This document shows positions 24,100 through 33,661 of a DNA stretch of 64,000 bases, in pieces; position 1 is the first letter of the stretch; every line of letters begins with the position of its first letter. The position numbers were made by a program, and so were the translations under genes. A model generated the notes under the pieces. It searched no databases and was not told the DNA's origin. It worked only from the letters and a program-made list of their open reading frames with translations. This DNA is from Psychrobacillus sp042885655 (GTDB taxonomy: Bacteria; Bacillota; Bacilli; Bacillales_A; Planococcaceae), in assembly GCF_042885655.1 (NCBI RefSeq), contig NZ_JBHVRO010000005.1:124001-188000 (forward strand), written 5' to 3'.

Positions 24100-25464
24100 A
24101 TGTGGGGAAAAGTAAGAAGTAGGTTAGAGAGGCTATCACCTGCCCAAGTTATTACAGGCTATTATTTACTGGCAGTAACTATATCCATACTATTATTTAG
24201 TCTCCCGGCGGTTTTTAAGCCTGGTGTTCACGTATCTTTTATTGATACGGTCTTCACTGCCGTTACTGTGGTAAGTGATACAGGTTTGACTGTATTTAAT
24301 ATTTCGGAGACATATAGTGTATTCGGCTATTTTGTTATTATGATTGTTTTGCAATTTGCAGGGCTTGGCATTATGGCGATCAACACATTTTTTTGGATAC
24401 TTTTAAGGAAAAAAGTTGGTTTACGTGAACGCCGTCTAATTATGGTTGATCATAATCAATTCGAATTATCAGGGCTCGTACAAATGGTTAAAGAAATTCT
24501 TAAAATCATTTTCCTTATTGAGATTTTAGGTGGGCTTATCCTAGGATTGCATTTCTTAAATTATTATTCAACCTGGGAGGATGCTTTACTCCATGGTTTG
24601 TTTGCATCCGTAACTGCGACAACAAACGCTGGAATGGATATTACGGGAGAATCACTCGCTCCTTATGCTGGTGACTATTTTGTGCAAATAATAACAATCA
24701 TTCTAATCATTCTTGGTGCTATTGGATTCCCGGTATTAATTGAAGTGAAGGAATATTTATTTCGAAGAAAGACGGACTATCAAAAGCCTTTCCGGTTTTC
24801 ATTATTTACAAAATTATCGACAGTAACTTATGGAATTCTTCTTGTTATCGGAACAATTCTTATCCTAATATTTGAATTTCAACATTATTTTAAAGGTTTA
24901 ACTTGGCATAAAAGTTTCTTCTATGCCTTTTTCCAAGCAGCAACTACTAGAAGTGCTGGGCTTACTACAATGGATATTACCGAGTTTACTATGCCAACAC
25001 TGTTGGTTATTAGTATTTTTATGTTTATCGGTGGCTCTCCAACCTCTGTCGGCGGAGGAATACGTACGACGACATTTGCTTTGAATGTATTATTTATTTA
25101 TCATTTCGCTAAAGGAAATCGTAATATCAAAATTTTTAATCGAGAGCTTCACGAAGAGGATATATTGAAATCACTTGCCATAACAATGCTAGCTATTATT
25201 ATGTGCTTTATATCCGTTGTAGCAATAAGTGTTTTTGACCCAAAGCCCCATCTTATTGAAATTGTATTAGAAGTTTGCTCCGCATTTGGTACAGTAGGTT
25301 TGTCTATGGGGATTACTCATGACCTTAGCATTTATTCCAAGTGTATTCTTATGGTTTTAATGTTTGTAGGAAGAATCGGCTTAACTTCTTTCTTATTTAT
25401 CATTGGTGGTCAGAAGAAGAAAACAAAATATCAATATCCGAAAGAGAGAGTTATTACTGGTTAA
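24100..25464 (+). CDS. Ktr-type potassium channel subunit (TrkH/KtrB family)
   Basis: About 454 residues, membrane-embedded. The four filter loops with their key glycines are visible: SDTGLTV, TTNAGMD, TRSAGLTT and FGTVGLS. This is the ion-conducting dimer subunit that works with a cytosolic KtrA/KtrC RCK-domain protein, not encoded here, to take up potassium with sodium dependence. ATG 24100 is preferred because GAAGGGA precedes it by nine bases; the upstream ATGs at 24061 and 24073 lack a well-spaced site. It resembles KtrD or KtrB equally. Single gene ending in a hairpin. Confidence 0.9.
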   Translation: MWGKVRSRLERLSPAQVITGYYLLAVTISILLFSLPAVFKPGVHVSFIDTVFTAVTVVSDTGLTVFNISETYSVFGYFVIMIVLQFAGLGIMAINTFFWILLRKKVGLRERRLIMVDHNQFELSGLVQMVKEILKIIFLIEILGGLILGLHFLNYYSTWEDALLHGLFASVTATTNAGMDITGESLAPYAGDYFVQIITIILIILGAIGFPVLIEVKEYLFRRKTDYQKPFRFSLFTKLSTVTYGILLVIGTILILIFEFQHYFKGLTWHKSFFYAFFQAATTRSAGLTTMDITEFTMPTLLVISIFMFIGGSPTSVGGGIRTTTFALNVLFIYHFAKGNRNIKIFNRELHEEDILKSLAITMLAIIMCFISVVAISVFDPKPHLIEIVLEVCSAFGTVGLSMGITHDLSIYSKCILMVLMFVGRIGLTSFLFIIGGQKKKTKYQYPKERVITG

Positions 25465-25495
25465 TCAAGTAAACTTTTTCTTATAATAAATTGTT

Positions 25496-25533
25496 GAGCC
25501 CTTTGAAACTCTAATTGAAGTTTCAAAGGGCTC
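25496..25533. terminator. Bidirectional hairpin between convergent genes
   Basis: GAGCCCTTTGAAAC (25496-25509) and GTTTCAAAGGGCTC (25520-25533) are exact complements, placed between the potassium channel and the HpaB-type gene. No long T run on either side. Confidence 0.75.
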
Positions 25534-25547
25534 ACTGTGTATTATAT

Positions 25548-26981
25548 TCAGTTCAACATATCCTTCACTCTCTGTACATATGGAGCCTTATTGTATGCAT
25601 GGTATAGCTCGCTAGTAAGTCTAATAGGATCGCCAAAGAAAAAGCGTTCGTATAAAGTTTGCCGTGTACCGAAAGAACTCATCGTTAAATCCCATGCTAA
25701 ACGGAAGAGTTTAACACGATTCTCGGCATTATCAGCTTTTGACTGTAAGTATTGATCCAAATCGTTTCTAATGGATGATTGGAATGCATTTTCAGTTGGG
25801 ATAGACATTAATCCACTTGCCCCTAAAATCTGAATAATTTCAGTAAACCTTGGATAGATTCGCGGAAAAACATTGATAGCTACTTGCAGCGTTGTAACGT
25901 TTGGTTGCATTAAACCCCATTTATCTACTTCGGCTTCTACTTCAGACTTTATCAACAATGCCTTCATCGTTTCTAAAGCGATAATAATTTCAGAAACTTT
26001 TTCTTGAACTTGTTGGTATTGATTTATATTTATCGATTCGATGATCGATTGGACAACCCCTAATACAAATTCAGTTTTTACAATTTGTCTTGAAACAACT
26101 TGATGTAAGGCAAAAGCTTGAAACGAACTAGTTTTCATAAAATTGTTTGACGCAGCTAGATTGTCATAATAAAATACGCGCTCCCAAGGAACCAATACAT
26201 TGTCAAATACTACTACCGTATCCATTTCCTCATATCGTGAACTTAAAGGATAGTTAAAGGTTGAATCTCCACCAACAAAGGATTCTCTACATATAAACTT
26301 AAGCCCTTTAGTATTACTAGGGATGGAGAAAGCAAACCCTTTTTCTTCCTCCACTACAGCTCCGGATGATATTACAAGTATTTCATCCGTTATTCCACCT
26401 TGTGTTGCCAGCAACCGCGCACCCTTTACAATGATTCCTTCTTCGTTTCTATCCATCACTTTTGAAGCAATGGGCTCTTCTGATTCCTCGATATAAATAG
26501 GTGCTCGATTGACTTGGGGATCAATAAATGTATGTGTCATAGATAAATCTTTTTCACGTGCATACTCATAGAACGATCGTAAGTTATTAGGAAAACAATT
26601 CTTTTTTTCATTCAAAAGATCGGCAGATGACGCTAAGGCCATTAACACCGTGTTCATATAGTCTGGACTTCTTCCCATAAGGCCATGGTTCGATTTAGCC
26701 CAATGCTGTACCATTAATCTCTTTTTAACTAAATCTTCTTTTGTTTTAGGCTGTATATAGGACATACCTACAGGCTCAGATGTTAATGGTGAAGGATGCG
26801 TCATGACATCTTTTAATACTGTATCATGTTGCATGTCGTACAATGCCGCCTGACTTTTCATAATCCCTTTAAACGAAGCGTGCTCTGAAATCTTACCTGT
26901 CACAGGCTTCCCGTCTATCCAAATATCCGTTTTCAATTGGTCGATTCGATCAATATACTGTTTCCCCGTAATAGCTGGCAT
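25548..26981 (-). CDS. 4-hydroxyphenylacetate 3-monooxygenase family oxygenase (HpaB-like)
   Basis: 477 residues. The N-terminal ITGKQYIDRIDQLKTDIWID and the middle VVVFDNVLVPWERVFYYDN are characteristic of the two-component FADH2-dependent HpaB/PheA group. These enzymes hydroxylate phenols such as 4-hydroxyphenylacetate. AGGAG stands seven bases before the ATG at 26981. The flavin reductase partner (HpaC) is not adjacent, and no other aromatic-degradation gene is near. Substrate therefore uncertain. Confidence 0.88.
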   Translation of the reverse strand: MPAITGKQYIDRIDQLKTDIWIDGKPVTGKISEHASFKGIMKSQAALYDMQHDTVLKDVMTHPSPLTSEPVGMSYIQPKTKEDLVKKRLMVQHWAKSNHGLMGRSPDYMNTVLMALASSADLLNEKKNCFPNNLRSFYEYAREKDLSMTHTFIDPQVNRAPIYIEESEEPIASKVMDRNEEGIIVKGARLLATQGGITDEILVISSGAVVEEEKGFAFSIPSNTKGLKFICRESFVGGDSTFNYPLSSRYEEMDTVVVFDNVLVPWERVFYYDNLAASNNFMKTSSFQAFALHQVVSRQIVKTEFVLGVVQSIIESININQYQQVQEKVSEIIIALETMKALLIKSEVEAEVDKWGLMQPNVTTLQVAINVFPRIYPRFTEIIQILGASGLMSIPTENAFQSSIRNDLDQYLQSKADNAENRVKLFRLAWDLTMSSFGTRQTLYERFFFGDPIRLTSELYHAYNKAPYVQRVKDMLN

Positions 26982-27099
26982 ACTCACACTCCTAGTTGAT
27001 ACAAGCTAATTATTCTGCACATCTTTTGTTGTATACTATTAACATTTCCTTTTTATTGTTACAAGTTGGTATGCCTTACTTGAACGAGGAATTTTTTCG

Positions 27100-27666
27100 T
27101 TACAGAAAGATGCCGATATACAAGGAGAGAATAAGAAAAACAGTCATTAATAAACCAGCTATAATACCTTTACGTTTATGTGCTGGCCCAGCTTTTTTTA
27201 TGGCATTTTGAAAATATAAAAAACAACCTACGGCGATTAATAATGACTCGACTAGAATGCTTCCAGGAATGGTTTCCCATAGTCCTAATCCTAGAAGTGG
27301 CATATTACCGATATTACCAGGTAAAATCGGCATATCAGGACGATGAACAATAAAATCAAGAATCCAATGGCTGAATACAACAACTCCTATAATAATTCCA
27401 GATTTTTTCCCCCAAAACCTTTTTGCGAGTAGCCCCGCTAATATGGAAAGGATAAGTGCACCTACTAAAGAATGCGAGTAGAAAGCATTAATAACAACAT
27501 TTCCATATCCACCTTTACCTATTGGTTCAATGGACTCTAAACCAACCAAATTAAATATAATAAACGCAATATCAAGCAATTGTGAGCCAACTATTAGTGA
27601 CCATAGTGGCGTCTCAGGCGTTTTACTTTTTACTGCAGCCGAAATTCCAAAATGCCCTGCAAACAT
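27100..27666 (-). CDS. Polytopic membrane protein, uncharacterised
   Basis: 188 residues with about five hydrophobic segments. Conserved-looking polar residues lie in or near membrane helices (MFAGHFGISA, GSQLLDIAF, SHSLVGA, SHWILDFIVHRPDMP). The histidine and aspartate pattern resembles the YdjM/LexA-binding membrane hydrolase-like group, but I am unsure. It reads leftward between two unrelated genes. The ATG is preceded only by a weak GGGGGC stretch. Confidence 0.7.
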   Translation of the reverse strand: MFAGHFGISAAVKSKTPETPLWSLIVGSQLLDIAFIIFNLVGLESIEPIGKGGYGNVVINAFYSHSLVGALILSILAGLLAKRFWGKKSGIIIGVVVFSHWILDFIVHRPDMPILPGNIGNMPLLGLGLWETIPGSILVESLLIAVGCFLYFQNAIKKAGPAHKRKGIIAGLLMTVFLILSLYIGIFL

Positions 27667-27759
27667 TTTTACTGCCCCCTAAAGAATATTCAACACTAGG
27701 AAACTATTTATTAGCCTGCTTTGGTTCATAAAAAAACCTTATTAGAAAAATGATGCAAG

Positions 27760-27925
27760 TTGACTTAGCCCCATAAGAAAAACCGGGCAAAAAGACGTTA
27801 GGTCCTTTTAAGATGAGTAACCCTAGAAATACAGTTGATTTCCGCTTTGACGGACGCTTTTCGCGGGCATGGCTTCAGTCTCCTCGTCACTGCGTCCTAT
27901 TCCCGCGGAAGTCTCCGTGATATAG
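27760..27925 (-). repeat. GC-rich intergenic repeat (inverted copy)
   Basis: CCGCTTTGACGGACGCTTTT, then CGCGGGCATGGCTTCAGTCT and TATTCCCGCGG. The reverse complement resembles the element at 30211, and the preceding AAAACCGGGCAAAAAGACGT seems part of the same composite. Much richer in G+C than its surroundings. Confidence 0.65.
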
Positions 27926-27935
27926 GAGATTTAAA

Positions 27936-28613
27936 TTACTTCCCACTAAGTTTTCTCTCGACAGTTCGAACGTAGTCCTCTAATTGATCAGCGGGATTAA
28001 ACACAGTATTTCCATGACATACTTCTAAACGTTTTGGTTTCAATATTCCAACGATATCACTGCTTTTTAATGCTTCCTCCATATCAGGTGTAAACATGGG
28101 AGGTTGGAGTTTACCATTTTTCGACTTAAACAAATCACCTGCTAATAGCACTTGATCTTTTTCATGATAGTACACAACATGACCGGGGGAATGGCCAGGC
28201 GTAAAAAATGGCTTCAATCCGCCTACTGATTTCAAGTTTCCGGACTCCTCTTCTAAAAGCGGTTGAGTTAGTTGTTTTGGTAAGTTGTTTTCTAGTTTCT
28301 TTCTTTTTGGATAGAGCGTATTCCCTTCCAAATAAGGAATTTCTATTCGGTGTGCGTAAACAGGCACTTCATTTTCAGTCAATATTGCTTTTACCGATCC
28401 AACATGATCAGAATGTCCATGCGTGAGAAGAATTTGTTTTAGCGGGCCAGCGTTTAGTTGTTTCATGAATTTCATGATCCCTTTTGCCATCATTGGCATT
28501 CCAGCATCTACTAAAGTTATCCCGTCTTCTTCCACAACAACCCACACATGAATTGGGATAATCATCCACGTTTTTAAGCTCCATATATGTTCAGAAATCT
28601 GTTTTGCTTTCAT
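27936..28613 (-). CDS. MBL-fold metallo-hydrolase
   Basis: About 225 residues. The zinc motif LTHGHSDHVGS, FTPGHSPGHVVYYH and LLAGDLF show an intact metallo-beta-lactamase fold of the glyoxalase II/hydrolase type. Substrate unknown. The ATG at 28613 begins two bases after the stop of the upstream TetR gene and uses AAGGGG inside that gene's end, so they are cotranslated. It is probably the gene controlled by this repressor and the palindromic operator at 29275. Confidence 0.87.
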   Translation of the reverse strand: MKAKQISEHIWSLKTWMIIPIHVWVVVEEDGITLVDAGMPMMAKGIMKFMKQLNAGPLKQILLTHGHSDHVGSVKAILTENEVPVYAHRIEIPYLEGNTLYPKRKKLENNLPKQLTQPLLEEESGNLKSVGGLKPFFTPGHSPGHVVYYHEKDQVLLAGDLFKSKNGKLQPPMFTPDMEEALKSSDIVGILKPKRLEVCHGNTVFNPADQLEDYVRTVERKLSGK

Positions 28614-28615
28614 CT

Positions 28616-29245
28616 TCATTTCCCCTTATTTAATTTTTCTTTAAAGCCTAATAAAAGTATTTCAATCGAGAGATCAAATGTAGGAGTCAATCTCTCCATT
28701 AAAACGTCAAGTGGTTCATGCTGATACGAATAAGTACTTAATATCCCATTCAAATTGAAATAATAAATACGGGAATAAGCCAACAATTGTTCATCGTTTA
28801 GATTAGAGAGGCATTCCTGAATATTTAACTTCATCATGTCAAAAATTCTAATCCGAAGTTTATTGATCTCTAGTTCTTGCTCTGCTTCATCTACTCTTGA
28901 AGATTTAGCATTGAAAAAAATGTCGTACATATTACGATACTTTAAACAAAAGTGAATATATTCACGACTAATTTTTTTTAGTTTTTCTTCTGCTGCTAAT
29001 GTATTCCTATTTGAAATATGATGCAATTGGTCGTGAAGTTCCTGCAAAGACGGCATAGAAAGTTGGTGGAGCAATGCTTCCTTATCTTTGAAATACAGAT
29101 AAATTGTTGTATGTGAACATCCTGCATCCTTAGCAATTTCTCGTATCGTGACTGAATCATATCCCTTTGTAGCGAATAACTTCCCTGCAGATTGTAATAT
29201 TTGTTTTTTCGTTTCTTCCGAACGTTGCTCTTGTTTACTTGTCAT
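28616..29245 (-). CDS. TetR-family repressor
   Basis: About 210 residues. The N-terminal helix-turn-helix is typical (LFATKGYDSVTIREIAKDAG, CSHTTIYLYFKDKEALL). The rest is a helical ligand-binding domain with no evident specificity. It starts at ATG 29245 or GTG 29257 and overlaps nothing upstream. A 35-base perfect dyad just upstream is the evident operator, so it probably represses its own operon with the metallo-hydrolase. Confidence 0.9.
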   Translation of the reverse strand: MTSKQEQRSEETKKQILQSAGKLFATKGYDSVTIREIAKDAGCSHTTIYLYFKDKEALLHQLSMPSLQELHDQLHHISNRNTLAAEEKLKKISREYIHFCLKYRNMYDIFFNAKSSRVDEAEQELEINKLRIRIFDMMKLNIQECLSNLNDEQLLAYSRIYYFNLNGILSTYSYQHEPLDVLMERLTPTFDLSIEILLLGFKEKLNKGK

Positions 29246-29274
29246 AATTGAATACACTCACTTCTTTTAAAAAT

Positions 29275-29309
29275 ACTAACCACTGGTTACATTATAACCA
29301 GTGGTTAGT
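29275..29309. promoter_or_regulatory. Nested double dyad, operator of the TetR/hydrolase operon
   Basis: ACTAACCACTGGTTA and its exact complement flank the spacer CATTA. Each arm holds its own 13-base palindrome (TAACCA-C-TGGTTA), starting at 29277 and 29295. The layout suits two TetR dimers bound 18 bases apart, as described for QacR-type repressors. The dyad is seen; binding is inferred. Confidence 0.8.
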
Positions 29310-29473
29310 ATTTAGTCAAAAAAATAATCCTCGAAAGGATATTTTTTGTATAAAAAGCTAATTCACCGCCTTGCTTGTTAATGCACATGCATTATTTCGA
29401 CAAAACTTTCAATATTATCTTCGTTAGTTCTACTTTTAGGTACTAAGAAAAGCGAAAGCGCCCTTTAAGTACA

Positions 29474-29800
29474 AAACCTATTTCCAATCGTTTCCGGAGG
29501 GCTTTGGATAGTCTTGAGCTATATCATTACCGAAAGCTATAGAAGAGGCAGGTCGTGACTGACGTCACCACCTGCCTTTCTTTTCGATAATCTTATGGCT
29601 GTCGTCTGTCCGTCGCTCTCCTCCAACTTTAGGAATAAGTTCAAACCCTTTTTGGATAATGAAAGAAAAGATCCTTTCTTACTAAAACAGGAAACTCCCG
29701 AAGTTACAATTTCGGGAGTTATTTTAATTCTTTATTTGATGTATGCTTCCTATTTTTCACCAGCGTATTCCTACATAAAAGTTTACCTTTAGTTGATTGG
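29474..29800 (+). repeat. ~320-bp intergenic repeat, copy 1
   Basis: Begins AAACCTATTTCCAATCGTTT and ends TTTACCTTTAGTTGATTGG. Two stems are conserved: AGGCAGGTCGTGAC with its partner GTCACCACCTGCCT (about 29551-29580), and ACTCCCGAAGT with its partner ATTTCGGGAGT (about 29694-29722). The copy at 33740 is in the same orientation and very similar throughout. It has no plausible coding. Confidence 0.8.
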
Positions 29801-29960
29801 AGTGAAAGCGGCGACTCCTATGGGATTAACAAGCAAATCAAGACCCTGGACTGAGCGTAGCGAAATTAATTTTTGCGACGAGCTTGCGAAAGAGCAAAAT
29901 CTTTTCTGCGACGAGCTTGCGCAGGAGCAAGGCAAGCAGCTTGATGCTTGCCCCCTGGAA
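29801..29960. repeat. GC-rich composite repeat with internal tandem pair
   Basis: Contains two copies, 33 bases apart, of GCGACGAGCTTGCG with GAGCAA after it (from about 29873 and 29906). The flanks AGTGAAAGCGGCGACTCCTA and AAGACCCTGGACTGAGCGTA resemble the element at 30211. A decayed or recombined copy. Confidence 0.6.
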
Positions 29961-30210
29961 ACATACTAACATTAGTAGAAGTGAAGTCGAGCTAACGTGG
30001 GGATCTTAGAATCCGTAGAAGGAAACCCATTCACTTCACACCATTAATTGAATCAGTTTAGTATGTTGGATCCTCGAGATCGTGTATAAGAAAGTTGAAT
30101 CGATAAGGCACTGTGAAGGTTTCTATGAAACAACCTATGTAGAAAGAATCCTAATTAAGTAATTAATTTTAAAGGTGATTATTGATAAGTCCCCTTGTTT
30201 AGTGTTCATT

Positions 30211-30340
30211 GTTGCTTGGAGTGCAGGTGCTCGACTCCTGCGGGAATAGCATGAGCCTTGAGACCCCGCAGGTAGCGAAGCGAACGAGGAGGCTCAAGCC
30301 ATGCCCGCGGAAAGCGAGCGCCGGAACGGAAAGCAACAAC
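30211..30340 (+). repeat. GC-rich intergenic repeat, compact copy
   Basis: GTTGCTTGGAGTGCAGGTGC through CTCCTGCGGGAATAGC and CATGCCCGCGGAAAGCGAGC to GGAACGGAAAGCAAC. The ends GTTGCTT and AAGCAAC are complementary, and CTCCTGCGGG pairs with CCCCGCAGG inside. Elements of this sequence style are widespread between genes in Bacillaceae and Planococcaceae. Confidence 0.75.
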
Positions 30341-30483
30341 TCGGCCTGTAGGAAATCAATATGTTCATGGCATCAAAATTTATATACTTTCTTATTCTTT
30401 AAAAAAGGCATTACCAAAAAGACCATCATTTGATAACACCACATTTTACTCTATTAAATTATGGAAATAAAATTATCATTCTT

Positions 30484-32088
30484 TTAACCTAAAATGTCTC
30501 TCCTATTGTAGGTGAAGAATCCTGCTATAGTTAAAACAACTGCTATGATTAACAATACTGTAACCGACATATAATCCATTTCTTGCACTGGTAATTTTGG
30601 AATTTGACCATACGGTGAAAGATTGCTCATCCAGTTAGGAAACTGAAGTAACCCCCCTAAATATACAACTATGAATGAATACACTAAATACAACCACGTA
30701 AAACCTGTGAATTGTGGAAGAAATCCTACCAATAGTATAGCCAAACCAATCATCGTCCAAATTGCAGGCAAGTAGATCATCCCAGCTTTTAACAACGTAG
30801 GAAAGGAAATAGCATCGTCCATCACCGCTACACTTGCAGACCATAACCCAACTACCGCCAAAAACAGCATCACAAAGCTACTACCAATCGAAATCACAAA
30901 ATAACTTCCCATTAGCTTTGCGCGAGATATCGCACGACTAAGTAAATGCTCCGTATGATTCTTCTTTTCTTCACTTTTCAATTTAAAGATTATCATGAGT
31001 GTAGGAATAGTACAGAGCATCGCCATTACCGTCATTAGCATAGGGATAAATTGTTCTATTAATGAAAATCCTTCGACTGGTTTTATTAAAGCTTGCATCA
31101 TTTCCACGTCTTTGAAAAATGATTCTAAATCACCTAAAACAGATCCATACGAAGCTCCTAAAATGAACATTCCAATAGCCCAAGCAATTAATCCTGTACG
31201 TTGAATTCTTAACGCAAGGCCAAATGGGCTTCTCAAAAAGGGAGATGCATGAATTTTCCCTAGTCTAGATGGAAGAAATCCTGCTTCTAAGTCTCTAATA
31301 GAATTCAGGTACAGTGCAAATGCTAGTATAACTAATGCTAAACCTATTAGTAATATAACTGGTGACCAGTAATTGTAAACATAGACTTCCGCTTTTAATC
31401 CAATTCCTAGTGGTGAAAACCAGGAAAGTGTTTCATTACTAACATCTCCTATTGCTCGTATTAAATACGCCATAACAAGTACGGCAAAACTTAACCCTAT
31501 TGTCCCACGAGAATTCTCCGATAGCTGGGCAAATATAGCCGTGACCACCGTAAAAATTATTCCCGTTGCCCCTAAGGTCGCTCCGTATAACATGGACCCT
31601 TCTAAATCCATACTTTCAATCCCTAATGCAAACAATCCAAATCCCATCAGGAATGCTAACAAAATATTCGTACCGCTAACCACTAAGACAGTGGCACTTA
31701 AATTCGACAATCGCCCAATAGGTAGAGAGCGGATTAATTCTATCTGTCCATCCTCTTCCTCTGCACGAGTATGTCTTGCTACTAATAAAATACTCATGAT
31801 AGCAACTGCTATAGAAGTGAAAAGCAACATCTGATGAGCCATCATCGCACCGTTCGTATAGTTATCTAACCCATTACTATGACCAACCATCGCTGTCATT
31901 GCGGGGTTCAACATTGTTTGCGCTATTGCCTGTCTATCCTCTGGAGTTTGGTATAAATTCTTAAATGCAGTCGCCGTGCTGAGTGTTATTAATAATAAAG
32001 CAATAATCCAAATAGGAATCCGTAAACGATTTTGTTGTAAGATAAAGCGTGCAAGTATTCCTGTATACTTAAACAGCTGCTTTGACAT
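30484..32088 (-). CDS. ABC-2 type exporter permease (polyketide-exporter-like)
   Basis: 534 residues with about twelve hydrophobic segments in two halves, as in membrane subunits annotated as exporters of polyketide antibiotics. Motifs: NRLRIPIWIIALLLITLSTA near the start and ARHTRAEEEDGQIELIRSLP in the first half. Its ATG shares one base with the ATPase stop (TAATG), so the pair is coupled. It probably exports a toxic compound that the TetR protein senses. Substrate unknown. Confidence 0.87.
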   Translation of the reverse strand: MSKQLFKYTGILARFILQQNRLRIPIWIIALLLITLSTATAFKNLYQTPEDRQAIAQTMLNPAMTAMVGHSNGLDNYTNGAMMAHQMLLFTSIAVAIMSILLVARHTRAEEEDGQIELIRSLPIGRLSNLSATVLVVSGTNILLAFLMGFGLFALGIESMDLEGSMLYGATLGATGIIFTVVTAIFAQLSENSRGTIGLSFAVLVMAYLIRAIGDVSNETLSWFSPLGIGLKAEVYVYNYWSPVILLIGLALVILAFALYLNSIRDLEAGFLPSRLGKIHASPFLRSPFGLALRIQRTGLIAWAIGMFILGASYGSVLGDLESFFKDVEMMQALIKPVEGFSLIEQFIPMLMTVMAMLCTIPTLMIIFKLKSEEKKNHTEHLLSRAISRAKLMGSYFVISIGSSFVMLFLAVVGLWSASVAVMDDAISFPTLLKAGMIYLPAIWTMIGLAILLVGFLPQFTGFTWLYLVYSFIVVYLGGLLQFPNWMSNLSPYGQIPKLPVQEMDYMSVTVLLIIAVVLTIAGFFTYNRRDILG

Positions 32089-32981
32089 TAGACTGCACCT
32101 CCCACTCCCTCATAATGGCGCATAAATAAGTCTTCTAAAGTTGGGGGTGCACTTTCTAATCTTACAACTCCAAACTGACTAACATGTCTAATCACCGTAT
32201 CTAAATGTTCTGAATCTACTTGGAATGCAAATGTTTGATTGTTTACTTCTATTGAATAAACACCTATTAATTCACTTAAACCGATAATTGGTAGCTTTGC
32301 TTCGACGAGTAAATTGGTTCGGGTTAAATGTCTTAATTCACTTAATGTACCCGTTTCGATCATTTTACCTTGTCGGATGATTCCTACTTGATCACATAAT
32401 TTTTCTACTTCGGATAGAATGTGACTGGATAGGAGAATGCTTTTCCCTTCTTTTTTGGCATCCATTACACATTCTTGGAATACCCTTTCCATTAGTGGGT
32501 CAAGACCTGATGTTGGCTCATCTAAAATATATAAGTCCGCATCTGATGTGAATGCTGCTATTAATGCAACCTTTTGTCGATTTCCTTTAGAATAAGTTCT
32601 GCATTTTTTGGCAGGGTCTAGTTTAAACTTTTCTATCATTTCTTCTCGCCGATTTTTATTTACTGCTCCACGTAACTTCATGAACAAGTCAATTACTTCT
32701 CCGCCCGTTAAGTTCGGCCATAAGTTCACATCGCCTGGTACATATGCAATCCGTTTATGAATATCTACGGCATCGTTCCAAGCATCCTTACCAAAAATAG
32801 TTGCCCCACCCTTTGTTGCTTTAATCATACCGAGCAACAAACGAATCGTTGTAGATTTACCCGCCCCATTCGGACCTATGAAGCCATATATTTCCCCTTC
32901 GTTCACTTCTAAATTCACACCATCTAACGCAGTAAATTTCCCAAACTTTTTCGTTAAGTTATTCGTTTGTATGACTGACAT
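32088..32981 (-). CDS. ABC exporter ATP-binding protein
   Basis: 297 residues. Walker A GPNGAGKST, signature YSKGNRQKVALIAAF (the usual SGG is SKG here), Walker B LYILDEPTSGLDP and switch LLSSHILSEVEKL are all present. The C-terminal 80 residues are the extension seen in DrrA-type drug-export ATPases. GGAGGG precedes the ATG. It lies 15 bases after the TetR gene and drives the downstream permease. Confidence 0.92.
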   Translation of the reverse strand: MSVIQTNNLTKKFGKFTALDGVNLEVNEGEIYGFIGPNGAGKSTTIRLLLGMIKATKGGATIFGKDAWNDAVDIHKRIAYVPGDVNLWPNLTGGEVIDLFMKLRGAVNKNRREEMIEKFKLDPAKKCRTYSKGNRQKVALIAAFTSDADLYILDEPTSGLDPLMERVFQECVMDAKKEGKSILLSSHILSEVEKLCDQVGIIRQGKMIETGTLSELRHLTRTNLLVEAKLPIIGLSELIGVYSIEVNNQTFAFQVDSEHLDTVIRHVSQFGVVRLESAPPTLEDLFMRHYEGVGGAV

Positions 32982-32996
32982 GCTTTAACCCTCCCA

Positions 32997-33620
32997 TTAT
33001 TTATAAAATAAGGTCCGCATTACTTTTATATAATCCAAAAACTCTTCCGCATATGAATCATAGTTTATTGCACTTAAATCTTGCCCCTTCAATTGCCTCT
33101 TAAGCTCATTTTCATAGCCTTCAATCGACCATCGAATCAAATTAAACGTTTTTTGAACATCTATGCTCTCTTTAAAAAATGTATAATCTATATTGCCATA
33201 AATCTTAGCGTATCCCGTTTCATACAATGCTGTTATCCGAGATTTTAAATCCGCATCAATTTGATCATTCAAAACAATAGTGCTTATAAAGTTAATTGCT
33301 TCTGGATTTTTCGAAAGGAAATCCATTTTGACTACTACGATTTGCTTCATTCGTTCCAATAAATCAGGTTCTTTATCATCTATTGCTTCAAAATACTTTT
33401 TTTCCACCATTTCAAGACAATATTCTATCAAATACAAATAGAGGTCCCGTTTAGTTTTGAAATAATAGAAAAGCATTCCTTTCCCAATTCCAGCTTCCTT
33501 CACAATTTGATTGGTTGAAGCTTGCTCATAACCTTTTTCCTTAAATTCACTCAAAGCTGCGTCAATAATTCTTTTTTGTTTATTTGTATCCAAGTTTTCA
33601 AATCGCTTTGTAATACCCAT
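32997..33620 (-). CDS. TetR-family repressor of the ABC exporter
   Basis: 207 residues. Helix-turn-helix KGYEQASTNQIVKEAGIGKG followed by MLFYYFKTKRDLYLYLIEY. The effector domain is not diagnostic. First gene of a three-gene leftward operon, with a 21-base-arm dyad 41 bases before its start. Autoregulation, with release by the exported drug, is the usual scheme and is inferred here. Confidence 0.9.
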   Translation of the reverse strand: MGITKRFENLDTNKQKRIIDAALSEFKEKGYEQASTNQIVKEAGIGKGMLFYYFKTKRDLYLYLIEYCLEMVEKKYFEAIDDKEPDLLERMKQIVVVKMDFLSKNPEAINFISTIVLNDQIDADLKSRITALYETGYAKIYGNIDYTFFKESIDVQKTFNLIRWSIEGYENELKRQLKGQDLSAINYDSYAEEFLDYIKVMRTLFYK

Positions 33621-33661
33621 TTCCCCCTTACTGTTTTAAGTTTATTCCAGTAACAGCAAAC

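Larger units (their letters stand above)
29310..30483. other. 1.2-kb gene-free cluster of intergenic repeats
   Basis: Holds the ~320-bp repeat (29474), an irregular GC-rich block (29801) and a compact GC-rich element (30211). Open frames here run through repeats and have no ribosome sites, so I call no gene. Confidence 0.7.

Noticed and set aside
29595..29792. 65-codon frame in the ~320-bp repeat
   Set aside because: The second copy of the repeat does not keep this frame and there is no ribosome site.
30209..30433. 74-codon frame over the compact GC-rich repeat
   Set aside because: Base composition and frame come from the repeat itself, a common non-coding element.
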